A stretch of 37,053 nt of DNA, from assembly GCA_025456385.1 (NCBI GenBank), contig JALOKS010000006.1:1-37053 (forward strand). The letters are read 5' to 3'. Origin of the DNA: Thermoanaerobaculales bacterium. Lineage in GTDB: Bacteria > Acidobacteriota > Thermoanaerobaculia > Thermoanaerobaculales > Sulfomarinibacteraceae. Every line of letters starts with the position of its first letter. Position 1 is the first letter of the stretch. The position numbers and the translations under genes were made by a program. Below are positions 10,206 to 18,737 of this stretch, one piece after another. A model generated the notes under the pieces. The model had not been told where the DNA came from and did not search any database. It was given only the letters and a program-made list of their open reading frames with translations.

Positions 10206-11021
10206 ATGGCGCGCGGTCAACGGGAGCTCGTCGCGCTCGCCGCGATTCCCGCCCTGGCGGCGATCGTCATCTTCCTGCCGCCGTGGGTCTTCCTGGCGGT
10301 GCTCGCGGCCGCGGTGGCGGTGGCCTGCGACGAGCTCCTGGCCATGGCGCGCGGCGCCGGCTTCATCACGGGCCGCTGGCTGCAGGTCGCATCCCTGCTC
10401 GCGCTCCTCGCGGCGTCCTGGACCCGCGGCGTCGGCGGCCTGGCGGTCGCGGTCATCGCCGTCGTCGTCGTCCTGCCGACCCTTCGCCTCGCCGACCCGC
10501 GCGCGCCGCAGGGGGCGCTCGGGGGCATCGCCGTCGAGGTCCTCGCCATCGTCTACCTCGGCGCGACGGCGGCCTGCCTCGGCTGGCTGCTGCTGTGGCC
10601 CGCACCGCCGCAGGGCCTCAAGCTCCTGTTCTTCTACCTCGCCTGCATCTGGATCGGCGACTCGGGCGCCTACTACCTGGGCCGCTCGCTCGGACGGCAC
10701 AAGATGTCGCCCCGGATCAGCCCCAACAAGACCCTGGAGGGGCTCGCCGGCGGCGTCACGGTGACCTTCGTCGCCGCCTGGCTGGCGGCGTGGGTGCTGC
10801 AGCTCGAGCTCGCCGCCGTCCACGTGTGGGCGCTCGCCGCCATCCTCGCGGTCGCCACCCCGCTCGGCGACCTCATCGAGTCCCTCTTCAAGCGCGACAC
10901 GGGCGTCAAGGACTCGTCGTCCCTGCTGCCGGGGCACGGCGGTCTCCTCGACCGCACCGACAGCCTGCTCTACCCGGCGCCCCTGGTCGTCGCCTACCTG
11001 GCGCTCTGCGGGCTCCTGTGA
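10206..11021 (+). CDS. cdsA: Phosphatidate cytidylyltransferase
   Basis: Multi-TM protein with IGDSGAYYLGRSLGRHKMSPRISPNKTLEGLAGG and LGDLIESLFKRDTGVKDSSSLLPGHGGLLDRTDSLLYPAPL (CDP-DG synthase signature). Confidence 0.94.
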   Translation: MARGQRELVALAAIPALAAIVIFLPPWVFLAVLAAAVAVACDELLAMARGAGFITGRWLQVASLLALLAASWTRGVGGLAVAVIAVVVVLPTLRLADPRAPQGALGGIAVEVLAIVYLGATAACLGWLLLWPAPPQGLKLLFFYLACIWIGDSGAYYLGRSLGRHKMSPRISPNKTLEGLAGGVTVTFVAAWLAAWVLQLELAAVHVWALAAILAVATPLGDLIESLFKRDTGVKDSSSLLPGHGGLLDRTDSLLYPAPLVVAYLALCGLL

Positions 11022-11127
11022 TCGACGCCGACGACCCCGCCCGCAGCCCAGCTCCCGCACCGCGCGCCGAGCCTGGGCGGCGCGACGCCGGGAATGGCGG
11101 CATGCCGGCCGCCGGTTCGGACGAGCG

Positions 11128-12477
11128 ATGCTGACTCTCATCGCCTTCGTCTTCGTGATCGGGGTGCTGATCACCATCCACGAGGCCGGCCACTTCGTGG
11201 TCGCGCGGTTGCTCGGCGCACCCGTCGAGGTCTTCTCGATCGGTTTCGGCAAGCGGCTGTGGGGCTTCCAGCGCGGCGGCACCGACTACCGGATCTCGTT
11301 GATCCCGCTCGGCGGCTACGTGCGCATCATCGGCCTCGGGCCGGACGAATCGGACGTGGTCGCGGGCGGCGCGGGTTCCACCGATCTCCTGCCCCGCTGG
11401 CGCCGCGCCCTCATCCTGCTCGCCGGGCCGCTGACGAACATCGCTGCGGCGGTGGGTTTCGTCGCCCTCGCCTTCGCGATCGGTGTCGAGACCGCGGCCT
11501 ACCTCGAGGAGGAGCCGCGGGTCGGCTGGGTCGCCCCGGGCTCGGCGGCCGAGGCGGCCGGCATCCGCGAGGGCGACCTCGTGCGGGCCGTCGCCGGTGA
11601 TGCCGTCGCGGCGTGGCGTGACCTCGAGATCGCCCTGCTGACCGCCGGCAGCGGCGAGCTCTCGCTGACGATCGAGCGCGCGGGAGAGACGCTCGAGACG
11701 CCGATCGTCCTCGCCGAGGCCGGGGCGCTCGGCGTCGCCGACTCAGGCATCGAGCCGCGCCTCGCGGCGATCGTGCAGCCGGTGGCCAACGGGCCGGCGG
11801 CGCGGGCCGGCATCGAGGCCGGCGACCGCGTGCTGTCGATCCGGCGCACCCCGGTCGAGGACCACGAGCCGATGCCGGTCGCCCAGTACTACGACCTGCC
11901 CCGCCTCATCGAGCCGCTGCCGGCGACCGAGATCGTGGTCGAGGTGCTCCGCGACGGTGCGACCCGGTCCTTCACCGTGACCACCCGCAACGAGGGGGGC
12001 ACGGGCAAGATCGGCGTCGGCGCGGTGTTCCCCACCGTGACCCTCAAGCTCGCGCCGGGGGCGGCGCTGGAAGCTGGATTCTCCGAGTGCCGTCGGATGA
12101 CCCACCAGACCTTCCGGGTCATCGGCCAGCTGCTGACCGGCCGCACCTCGATCCGCCAGATGTCGGGCCCCGTGGGCATCGCCCAGATCTCCGGCGAGGC
12201 CGCCCGCAGCGGGCTGCAGTCTCTGATCATGTTCATGGGCGTCATCTCGCTGCAGCTCGGCATCTTCAACCTGCTGCCGATCCCGATTCTCGACGGCGGC
12301 CACCTGACGATCATCGCCTTCGAGACCGTCATCCGCCGTGATCTCCCGCAGCGGGTCAAGGAGCGGATCCTCGAGGTCGGCTTCTACCTTCTGATCCTCC
12401 TCATGATCGTCGTCACCTTCAACGACATCGTCGGCCGCCTTCCCGAGAGCGTCCGCCAGTTCTTCTTCCGTGGCTGA
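11128..12477 (+). CDS. rseP: Site-2 protease, RIP metalloprotease RseP (PDZ domains)
   Basis: ITIHEAGHFVVARLLGAPVEVFSIGFGKRLWGF...IPLGGYVRI... and C-terminal NLLPIPILDGGHL. Confidence 0.94.
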   Translation: MLTLIAFVFVIGVLITIHEAGHFVVARLLGAPVEVFSIGFGKRLWGFQRGGTDYRISLIPLGGYVRIIGLGPDESDVVAGGAGSTDLLPRWRRALILLAGPLTNIAAAVGFVALAFAIGVETAAYLEEEPRVGWVAPGSAAEAAGIREGDLVRAVAGDAVAAWRDLEIALLTAGSGELSLTIERAGETLETPIVLAEAGALGVADSGIEPRLAAIVQPVANGPAARAGIEAGDRVLSIRRTPVEDHEPMPVAQYYDLPRLIEPLPATEIVVEVLRDGATRSFTVTTRNEGGTGKIGVGAVFPTVTLKLAPGAALEAGFSECRRMTHQTFRVIGQLLTGRTSIRQMSGPVGIAQISGEAARSGLQSLIMFMGVISLQLGIFNLLPIPILDGGHLTIIAFETVIRRDLPQRVKERILEVGFYLLILLMIVVTFNDIVGRLPESVRQFFFRG

Positions 12478-12510
12478 GCCGGCGCGACCGACGTGCTAAG
12501 GTTTGCGCCG

Positions 12511-13212
12511 ATGGCCCGACGTGCCCTGGCAGTGGTCGTCTTCGTGGCCTGCGCCGGCACGGTGTTCTGGTTCTCGCTCGTCCACACCGTGCACCGCGGG
12601 ACGCTGGCCGTTCCCGACCTCGGGGGGCAATCTGTCGCCAGCGCCCGGGAGCGCGCGCACGACCTCGGGCTCGAGATCGCGGTCGAGGAGCCCGGGGTGT
12701 TCTCGGTCGCGGTCGAGCCCGGCGCGATCGCCGCTCAGGAGCCGGCGCCGGGCTTCCACGTCAAGGCCGGTTCCACCGTCACGGTTCGAGTGAGCCTCGG
12801 GGGCGAGCGCATCGCGGTCCCCGAGGTCAGGGGCGGCTCGCTGGCCAGCGCCGAGCGCGAGATCGAGCGGGTCGGCCTCGCGATCGGGCGACGCGCGCGG
12901 GTGGAGGCGCAGGGTGCGGCCGACCGCGTGGTCGCCACCGGGCCGCCGGTCGGCCGCCTGCTGGCGCCACAGTCCAGGGTCGACATCCTGGTCAACGCCG
13001 CACCGGCGGCGGAGACCTGGGTCATGCCGTCGCTGGTGTCGCAGCCCCTGGCCTCGGCGGAGAGGCTGTGCCGCGTCAACCGCCTGCGGCTCGGGCAGGC
13101 CCGCGAGGTCGACTATCCGGGGCTGGCGGCCGGGGTCGTCCTCCGCCAGTACCCGCCGGCCGGCTCGCCGGTCGCGGCCTCCGATATCATCACCGTGTGG
13201 GTGAGCCGATGA
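12511..13212 (+). CDS. PASTA-domain membrane-anchored protein (no kinase domain)
   Basis: N-terminal TM then PASTA-like repeats (VPDLGGQSVASARERAHDLGLEI, VPEVRGGSLASAEREIERVGLAIG, MPSLVSQPLASAERLCRVNRLRLG). Confidence 0.82.
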   Translation: MARRALAVVVFVACAGTVFWFSLVHTVHRGTLAVPDLGGQSVASARERAHDLGLEIAVEEPGVFSVAVEPGAIAAQEPAPGFHVKAGSTVTVRVSLGGERIAVPEVRGGSLASAEREIERVGLAIGRRARVEAQGAADRVVATGPPVGRLLAPQSRVDILVNAAPAAETWVMPSLVSQPLASAERLCRVNRLRLGQAREVDYPGLAAGVVLRQYPPAGSPVAASDIITVWVSR

Positions 13213-13874
13213 CCGTCCGCCTCGCGCCTTCCCTGCTGGCAGCCGACTTCTCCTGCCTGCGGTCGGAGATCGCGGAGGTGCAGGGGCTGGGGGTCGAGCT
13301 CCTCCACCTCGACATCATGGACGGGCACTTCGTCCCCAACCTCAGCTTCGGACCGCCGGTGGTGGCGCCGCTGCTCCCGCACTGTCGGGTTCCGCTCGAT
13401 GCCCACCTCATGGTCTCCGACCCCGACCCGCTGGTCGCCGAGCTCGGCGCGCTGGGAGTGGCCCGGATCGCGGTCCACGTTGAGACCTGCCCACACCTCC
13501 AGCGCAGCCTCGCCGGAGTGCGCGCCGCGGGCGCCTCCCCCGGGATCGCCATCAACCCGGCGACGGCGCTGGTCCTGCTCGAGGACGCCCTGGCGTGGGC
13601 CGACTTCGTGCTCGTCATGTCCGTCAACCCGGGCTTCGGCGGGCAGCCCTTCATCCCCGAGAGCATCGAGCGGGTCCGGCGCCTGCGGCGCATGGCCGTG
13701 GGCCGCACCCTCGACATCGCCGTCGACGGCGGCGTCGACCGCTCGAACGCCGGCGAGCTCGCGGCCGCCGGTGCGACCACCCTGATCGCCGGCTCGTCGG
13801 TGTTCGGCACCACCGACCGCCCAGGGGCCGTCGCCGCCCTGCGGCGCGCGATCGCCGAAGGAGTAGCCCGATGA
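13209..13874 (+). CDS. rpe: Ribulose-phosphate 3-epimerase
   Basis: LAPSLLAADFSCLRSEI...LHLDIMDGHFVPNLSFGPPVV...DAHLMVSDP...VMSVNPGFGGQPFIPES...VDGGVDRSNAGELAAAGATTLIAGSSVFG. Confidence 0.96.
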   Translation: MTVRLAPSLLAADFSCLRSEIAEVQGLGVELLHLDIMDGHFVPNLSFGPPVVAPLLPHCRVPLDAHLMVSDPDPLVAELGALGVARIAVHVETCPHLQRSLAGVRAAGASPGIAINPATALVLLEDALAWADFVLVMSVNPGFGGQPFIPESIERVRRLRRMAVGRTLDIAVDGGVDRSNAGELAAAGATTLIAGSSVFGTTDRPGAVAALRRAIAEGVAR

Positions 13875-14608
13875 CGTATCCGAGACGCGTGCCGACGGTC
13901 GTGCTCGCGGCCCTTCTGATGACGGCCGCCTGCGCGAGCGGCAAGCGCGAGAGCGACCTCCTCGACCAGCTGGCGAACCTGGACAAGGAAACGATCTTCG
14001 AGCAGGCCGAGGCCCTGTACCAGGAGAAGGAGTACGCCCGGTCGCGCGACCTCTTCGGCTTCGTCTACGACACCTTCCCGAACGACCCCCTGGGTCACAA
14101 GGCGGCCCTGCGGGTCGCCGACACCTACGCGATCAAGAGGGACGTCGGCAACCTGACCGAGGCGCGCCTCCGCTACCGCGACTTCGCCAACCGCTACCCG
14201 AACGACCCCGACCGCGACTACGCGCTGTTCATGGTCGGTCAGACCTACTCGGCCCGCAGGCTGCGCCCCGACCGCGACCTCAGCGACATCGGCGAGGCCC
14301 TCGCCGCCTACCAGCAGCTGATCGCCCTCTACCCGAACTCGACGCACCTCGCCGAGGCCGAGGCGCAGGTGCAGGAGCTGCGCGAGCTGCTCGCCGAACA
14401 TGACTGGCTTGTCGCCGACTTTTATCGCAAGAATAGGTTCTACCAAGGGGCTCTGTGGCGCCTTGAATATATCGTGGAAAACTACCCGAATTACTCGAAA
14501 ATCGAGCTTGTCAACTCGCGGATTAGCGAGCTGCAAACCTTGATTCAAGAGCGCGAAGCAGCGTGGAAAAAGCGGCTCGAAGAGCTGCAGAAACAGCCTG
14601 AGGATTGA
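13871..14608 (+). CDS. bamD: Outer membrane protein assembly factor BamD
   Basis: Lipobox-like N-terminus (LLMTAACASGKRES) and TPR-like repeats (FEQAEALYQEKEYARSRDLFGFVYDTFPNDP..., AYQQLIALYPNSTHLAEAEAQVQEL). Confidence 0.85.
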   Translation: MTYPRRVPTVVLAALLMTAACASGKRESDLLDQLANLDKETIFEQAEALYQEKEYARSRDLFGFVYDTFPNDPLGHKAALRVADTYAIKRDVGNLTEARLRYRDFANRYPNDPDRDYALFMVGQTYSARRLRPDRDLSDIGEALAAYQQLIALYPNSTHLAEAEAQVQELRELLAEHDWLVADFYRKNRFYQGALWRLEYIVENYPNYSKIELVNSRISELQTLIQEREAAWKKRLEELQKQPED

Positions 14609-14667
14609 CGGATCGGCGGGCGCTGGGTTAACCTGAAGTCGTGGTATCTACAGCGGGGAGAGGGCTT

Positions 14668-15759
14668 ATGAGCGCCACGATTCGGATCGCCATCATCGCC
14701 GTTCTGCTTCCTCTGGCGGTCGCGGCTCAGTCGGTGGCACCGCCTCCGAGGCCGCTGCACCTCGTCAACGACCACTGGACGCCTTACGATCCGCCCTCCG
14801 AGTTTCCCGAGAACGCCGTGGTCCACACCATCGTCAAGGGCGACACCCTGTGGGACCTCGCGGCCCACTACCTCGGCGACCCCTTCCTGTGGCCGCAGAT
14901 CTGGGAGCGCAACCCCTACATCAAGGACTCGCACTGGATCTACCCCGGCGACCCCCTGGTCATCGACCTCGCGGTGCAGGAGGCGGCGCCGGTCGCGGAG
15001 GCGGTCCCGGCGGCTGAGGAGCCGGTCCCGGAGCCCGTCCCTGATGCCGGTGTCGGGGCCGTGGAGGAAGCGCCACATCCGCTCGGCAGCTCGGCCGACG
15101 TCTACTGCTTCGCCGAGCTCGTCCAGGACGAGGGCGTCTTCTCGCGCACGATCAGCTCGGCGGAGCGCATCACTTTCCAGGACCAGTACTCGGAAGGCGA
15201 CATCGTCTACGTCGACGGCGGCGCCGCGCAGGGCATGCAGGCGGGGGACCGCTTCTTCATCCTCCACCGCATCCGCCCGCTCGCCCACCCGGTGTCGGGT
15301 TCCAGGCTCGGCGTGGTCTACAGCCAGGTCGGCCAGCTCAAGATCCTGTGCGCGCAGGAGAACACGTCGATCGCCGAGATCACGATGGCCTGTGACCCGG
15401 TCTCGATCGGGGACGTGCTGAAGCCCTTCTCGCCGATTCCGGTGCCGCTGGTGATCAGCCCCGACCCGGCCGACCGCTGCGACCTGCCCAACGGCAAGCC
15501 GCTCGGCTACCTCACCTACAACCGGGACGACCAGATCGACATCGGCACCCACTGGCTGGTGTTCCTCGACCTCGGCGCCGCCGACGGCGTCTATCCGGGC
15601 ACCTTCGTCACCGTGTTCCGCGACAACCCGGTGGTGGGGATGCCGCGGCTGGTGATGGGCGAGGCGGGCGTGCTGCGCACCGACGAGACCTACTCGACCG
15701 CCATCATCACCCGCGCCTGGGCGCCGCTCGCCATCGGCGACCGCATCGAGATCAAGTAG
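14668..15759 (+). CDS. LysM domain secreted/periplasmic protein
   Basis: Signal peptide then VVHTIVKGDTLWDLAAHYLGDPFLWPQIWERNPYIKDSHWIYPGDPLVI (LysM). Confidence 0.85.
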   Translation: MSATIRIAIIAVLLPLAVAAQSVAPPPRPLHLVNDHWTPYDPPSEFPENAVVHTIVKGDTLWDLAAHYLGDPFLWPQIWERNPYIKDSHWIYPGDPLVIDLAVQEAAPVAEAVPAAEEPVPEPVPDAGVGAVEEAPHPLGSSADVYCFAELVQDEGVFSRTISSAERITFQDQYSEGDIVYVDGGAAQGMQAGDRFFILHRIRPLAHPVSGSRLGVVYSQVGQLKILCAQENTSIAEITMACDPVSIGDVLKPFSPIPVPLVISPDPADRCDLPNGKPLGYLTYNRDDQIDIGTHWLVFLDLGAADGVYPGTFVTVFRDNPVVGMPRLVMGEAGVLRTDETYSTAIITRAWAPLAIGDRIEIK

Positions 15760-15779
15760 CCCGCGCTCCCGACACGTCC

Positions 15780-15806
15780 GGGGCCCCGCGTGCGGGGCCC
15801 CTTTTT
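15780..15806 (+). terminator. Rho-independent terminator
   Basis: GGGGCCCCG-CGTG-CGGGGCCCC perfect 9-bp stem followed by TTTTT, just after the LysM gene. Confidence 0.93.
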
Positions 15807-15820
15807 GTTATGCTCGCGGC

Positions 15821-16291
15821 GTGCTCCCGGGCTGGGTCTTCGACGACGCCGATCGCGCTTTCATGGCGCTCGCCTTGGCAGAGGCGGAGGCAGCTGCGGT
15901 GCGCAGCGAGGTGCCCGTCGGGGCGGTGGTCGTTCGCGACGGCGAGCTCGTGGCCCGCGCCGGCAACCGGCGGGTCGAGCTCGGCGACCCGACCGCTCAT
16001 GCCGAGCTGCTGGTGGTCGCCGCGGCCGGCCGTCGTCTCGGCGACTGGCGGCTCGCGGGCTGCACGCTGTACGTCACCCTGGAGCCCTGCCCGATGTGCA
16101 CCGCGGCCTGCCGTCAGGCGCGTCTCGGGCTCGTCGTGTGGGGTGCCGCGGACCCGCAGCTCGGCGCCTGCGGCTCGGTGCTGGACCTCGCCGGCGACCC
16201 CCGCCTCGGCCCACCCCTCGCCCAGCGCGGCGGGCTCGAGGCCGAGGCCTGCGCCGCCCTCGTGCGCGGCTTCTTTGCCAAACGGCGCTGA
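15821..16291 (+). CDS. tadA: tRNA-specific adenosine deaminase
   Basis: EVPVGAVVVRDGELVARAGNRR...DPTAHAELLVV...LYVTLEPCPMCTAACRQARLGLVVWGAADPQLGA; zinc motifs HAE and PCPMC. Confidence 0.92.
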   Translation: MLPGWVFDDADRAFMALALAEAEAAAVRSEVPVGAVVVRDGELVARAGNRRVELGDPTAHAELLVVAAAGRRLGDWRLAGCTLYVTLEPCPMCTAACRQARLGLVVWGAADPQLGACGSVLDLAGDPRLGPPLAQRGGLEAEACAALVRGFFAKRR

Positions 16292-16316
16292 GCGTCGTAG
16301 AATACAGGGTCCGCGC

Positions 16317-16406
16317 GGAGAGGTGCCGGAGTGGTCGATCGGGGCGGTCTCGAAAACCGTTGACCTTTCACGAGGTCCGAGGGTTCGAATCCCTCCCTCT
16401 CCGCCA
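16317..16406 (+). tRNA. tRNA-Ser (anticodon CGA)
   Basis: Acceptor GGAGAGG/CCTCTCC, loop CTCGAAA, long variable arm, T-arm GAGGGTTCGAATCCCTC, encoded CCA. Confidence 0.95.
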
Positions 16407-16426
16407 GCTTCCTTGACAACCCGACC

Positions 16427-16516
<90 letters not shown>

Positions 16517-16531
16517 CTGCCACCGAGCCCG

Positions 16532-16642
16532 GCATGGAGCTCGGGCCCTGTGCATCGTCGTCCTCCGAACCGTGTCAGGCCCGGAAGGGAGCAGCACTCA
16601 GGGGGAACGCGACGAGTGCCGCAGGTCGCCTGAGCTCCATGG
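16532..16642 (+). ncRNA. ffs: Signal recognition particle 4.5S RNA
   Basis: Domain IV signature GTCAGGCCCGGAAGGGAGCAGCAC; termini pair as CATGGAGCTC / GAGCTCCATG. Confidence 0.93.
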
Positions 16643-16709
16643 CGGGCTCGTCCGTCGTCGGCGCCGGCACCCGGGCTCGCGGCCCTGCCCGCTCCCGCAC
16701 CGGCGCATC

Positions 16710-17801
16710 TCAGCCGAAGACGCCCGGGAAGCGCTCCAGAATCGCCGCCGCGGCGGCCGCTGCGCCGTCGTCGGTCGACGGCTCGCGCGGCGCCATCGCC
16801 AGCAGCTCGGCCACCACGGGCAGCCAGCGCCCGGTCGCGAAGGTCTCGCGGTCGAGCTCGCGGGCGTTGAGCCGCGCCTCGACGAAGCTCGCCAGCACCG
16901 GCGACTCCGGAAACTCCGGTCGGCTGAGGTAGGCGAAGGCGACCCCCGTGCGCAGCGCCTCGGCGGTGGTGCTGTAGCCCAGCTTGCCGACCACCGCGTC
17001 GGCGGCCGCCACGAGGTCGGGGTGGTAGTGACGGCCGTGAAAGGGCAGCGTCAGGAGGCGGCCGCGGCGCCCGGCACGCGCGGCGCCGCCCGGAACCACC
17101 GTCCAGGCGCCCGCCGCAGCCAGGCCCCCGAGCGGGCCGTAGTCCCAGGGCACGCCGCCCATGCTCGCGAGCACCACCGGCTGGCCGTCCGGCGGGATGC
17201 CGAGGAGGCGGCGCACGGTCTCCCGCGGCAGACGCGGCCGGCGCGCGATCGGAGGCACCGCCGTCGCACCGGCGACCTCCTCGCAGCAGGGCCGGGCCTG
17301 GACCCGGAGCTCGGCCCGTGCCACGTCCTCCGCCATCTCCCGGCCGAGCCGCTGCAGCGCGCGCGGCGCGCCCGGCAGGCGGTCGTAGATCCAGCCCCAG
17401 GTGAAGCTCTCGACCAGCACCGCGGGCAGCCCGGCGCAGGCGGCGACCCGCAGGCCGAGGGCCGAGATGTCGGCGACGACGAGCGCGCAGCCGAGGGACT
17501 CGAGATGCCGCGCCAGCCGTGCGACGGCCGCCGGGTCGTTCCAGGGCGAGGCCGCCAGGCGCTCGACCGTGGCCGCGGGATCGGCGTCGAGCGGCGAGGT
17601 CTGCACGAGCCCGACGTCGCAGGCCACGCGGTGGTAGCGGAAGGGAGCGGCGAGCGACTCGCTGAAGAACCACCGCGGCACGGTCGTGAAGAGGTGGATC
17701 TCGAGACCGGGGCGACGGTCGGCGAGGGCCTCGAGCACCGCGGCGGCCCGCGCCGCGTGCCCGAAGCCGTGCGGCGAGACGAAGAAGGCGACGGCCACCA
17801 T
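16710..17801 (-). CDS. Glycosyltransferase-like protein (MurG/GT28-like fold)
   Basis: MVAVAFFVSPHGFGHAARAAAVLEAL... (N-terminal GT-B GHxxR-like start) and C-terminal HPDLVAAADAVVGKLGYSTTAEALRTGVAFAYLSRPEFPE. Confidence 0.75.
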   Translation of the reverse strand: MVAVAFFVSPHGFGHAARAAAVLEALADRRPGLEIHLFTTVPRWFFSESLAAPFRYHRVACDVGLVQTSPLDADPAATVERLAASPWNDPAAVARLARHLESLGCALVVADISALGLRVAACAGLPAVLVESFTWGWIYDRLPGAPRALQRLGREMAEDVARAELRVQARPCCEEVAGATAVPPIARRPRLPRETVRRLLGIPPDGQPVVLASMGGVPWDYGPLGGLAAAGAWTVVPGGAARAGRRGRLLTLPFHGRHYHPDLVAAADAVVGKLGYSTTAEALRTGVAFAYLSRPEFPESPVLASFVEARLNARELDRETFATGRWLPVVAELLAMAPREPSTDDGAAAAAAAILERFPGVFG

Positions 17802-17870
17802 GCCCGCCGAGTGTAGTCCGCTCCCTGCGCGCCGATCCCGGCCCGCCTCGCCCTGTGCTACGATGCGGCC

Positions 17871-18731
17871 GTGCGACGCGCTCTCGTCACGCTGCTCGTG
17901 ATCGTGTCCGTGGCCGGGTTTGCGGACGCGCAGAGTGCGTCGGCCCGTGCCTGGCAACAGCGCCTGCAGCTCGAGATCCCCCTACCGGTCCCGCTGGTTG
18001 CGCTCGAGGCGGTCAACCCGTTCGCGGTCGAGATCGACGAGCCGCCGACACTGCTGCAGTCGACCCTGCCCCGCAAGGTCGACGTCGCGGGCACCGCAGT
18101 GGTCGCGGCCTACGTCGACGCCAAGGGCGAGAGCCTCGGGGGCGTGCCGCTCAGCCTGCCCTTCCCGGGCCTGACCGCGCCCCTCGTGCAGGGGCTGACC
18201 GGCGCGCGCTTCGACGCCGCCGCGGCCGGCCCGGCGCCGCAGGCGTCGTGGGTGCTGCTCGAGATCAACCTCGAGGGACGGGTGAAGGAGGCCTCGGTCC
18301 TCGACCCGGCTCTCGAAGCGCCCGACCCGGCGGCGCCGCCGACCCCGACGCAGCAGTCCGAGATGGCGCCCCCGGGCGCTCTCCGCAACCTCCCTTTCAC
18401 GCCGCAGGCGCAGCTGTCGCGGACCGCAGCCCCCCGGCGCCTGAGCATCAGCGCCCCGGCGCGCGATGACGAGATCCCGGTCCGCGCCCTCGTCCACTTC
18501 ACGGCCGACGGCCGCTGCGACCGCTACGTGCCGCTCGACCTTCCGGCGGGCCTCAACCCCTGGCTGTCGGCCTACCTCGCGAGCTGGCGGGTGCAGCCGG
18601 CGACCCGCGACGGGGCAGCCGTCGACTCGTGGTCGCTGTACTCCGCGAGGCTCGTGCTCAAGCTGTCCGGGCTCGACTCGACCGAGGTCCGCGTCGTCCG
18701 CGACCGCGAGTATCGGCCTGACGCGACGTGA
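17871..18731 (+). CDS. Secreted hypothetical protein with two possible TonB C-terminal-like domains
   Basis: Signal peptide; VVAAYVDAKGESLGGVPLSLPFPGLTAPLVQGLTGARFDAA and VRALVHFTADGRCDRYVPLDLPAGLNPWLSAYLASWRVQPATRDGAAVDSW resemble TonB_C. Confidence 0.6.
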   Translation: MRRALVTLLVIVSVAGFADAQSASARAWQQRLQLEIPLPVPLVALEAVNPFAVEIDEPPTLLQSTLPRKVDVAGTAVVAAYVDAKGESLGGVPLSLPFPGLTAPLVQGLTGARFDAAAAGPAPQASWVLLEINLEGRVKEASVLDPALEAPDPAAPPTPTQQSEMAPPGALRNLPFTPQAQLSRTAAPRRLSISAPARDDEIPVRALVHFTADGRCDRYVPLDLPAGLNPWLSAYLASWRVQPATRDGAAVDSWSLYSARLVLKLSGLDSTEVRVVRDREYRPDAT

Positions 18732-18737
18732 GTCGGC

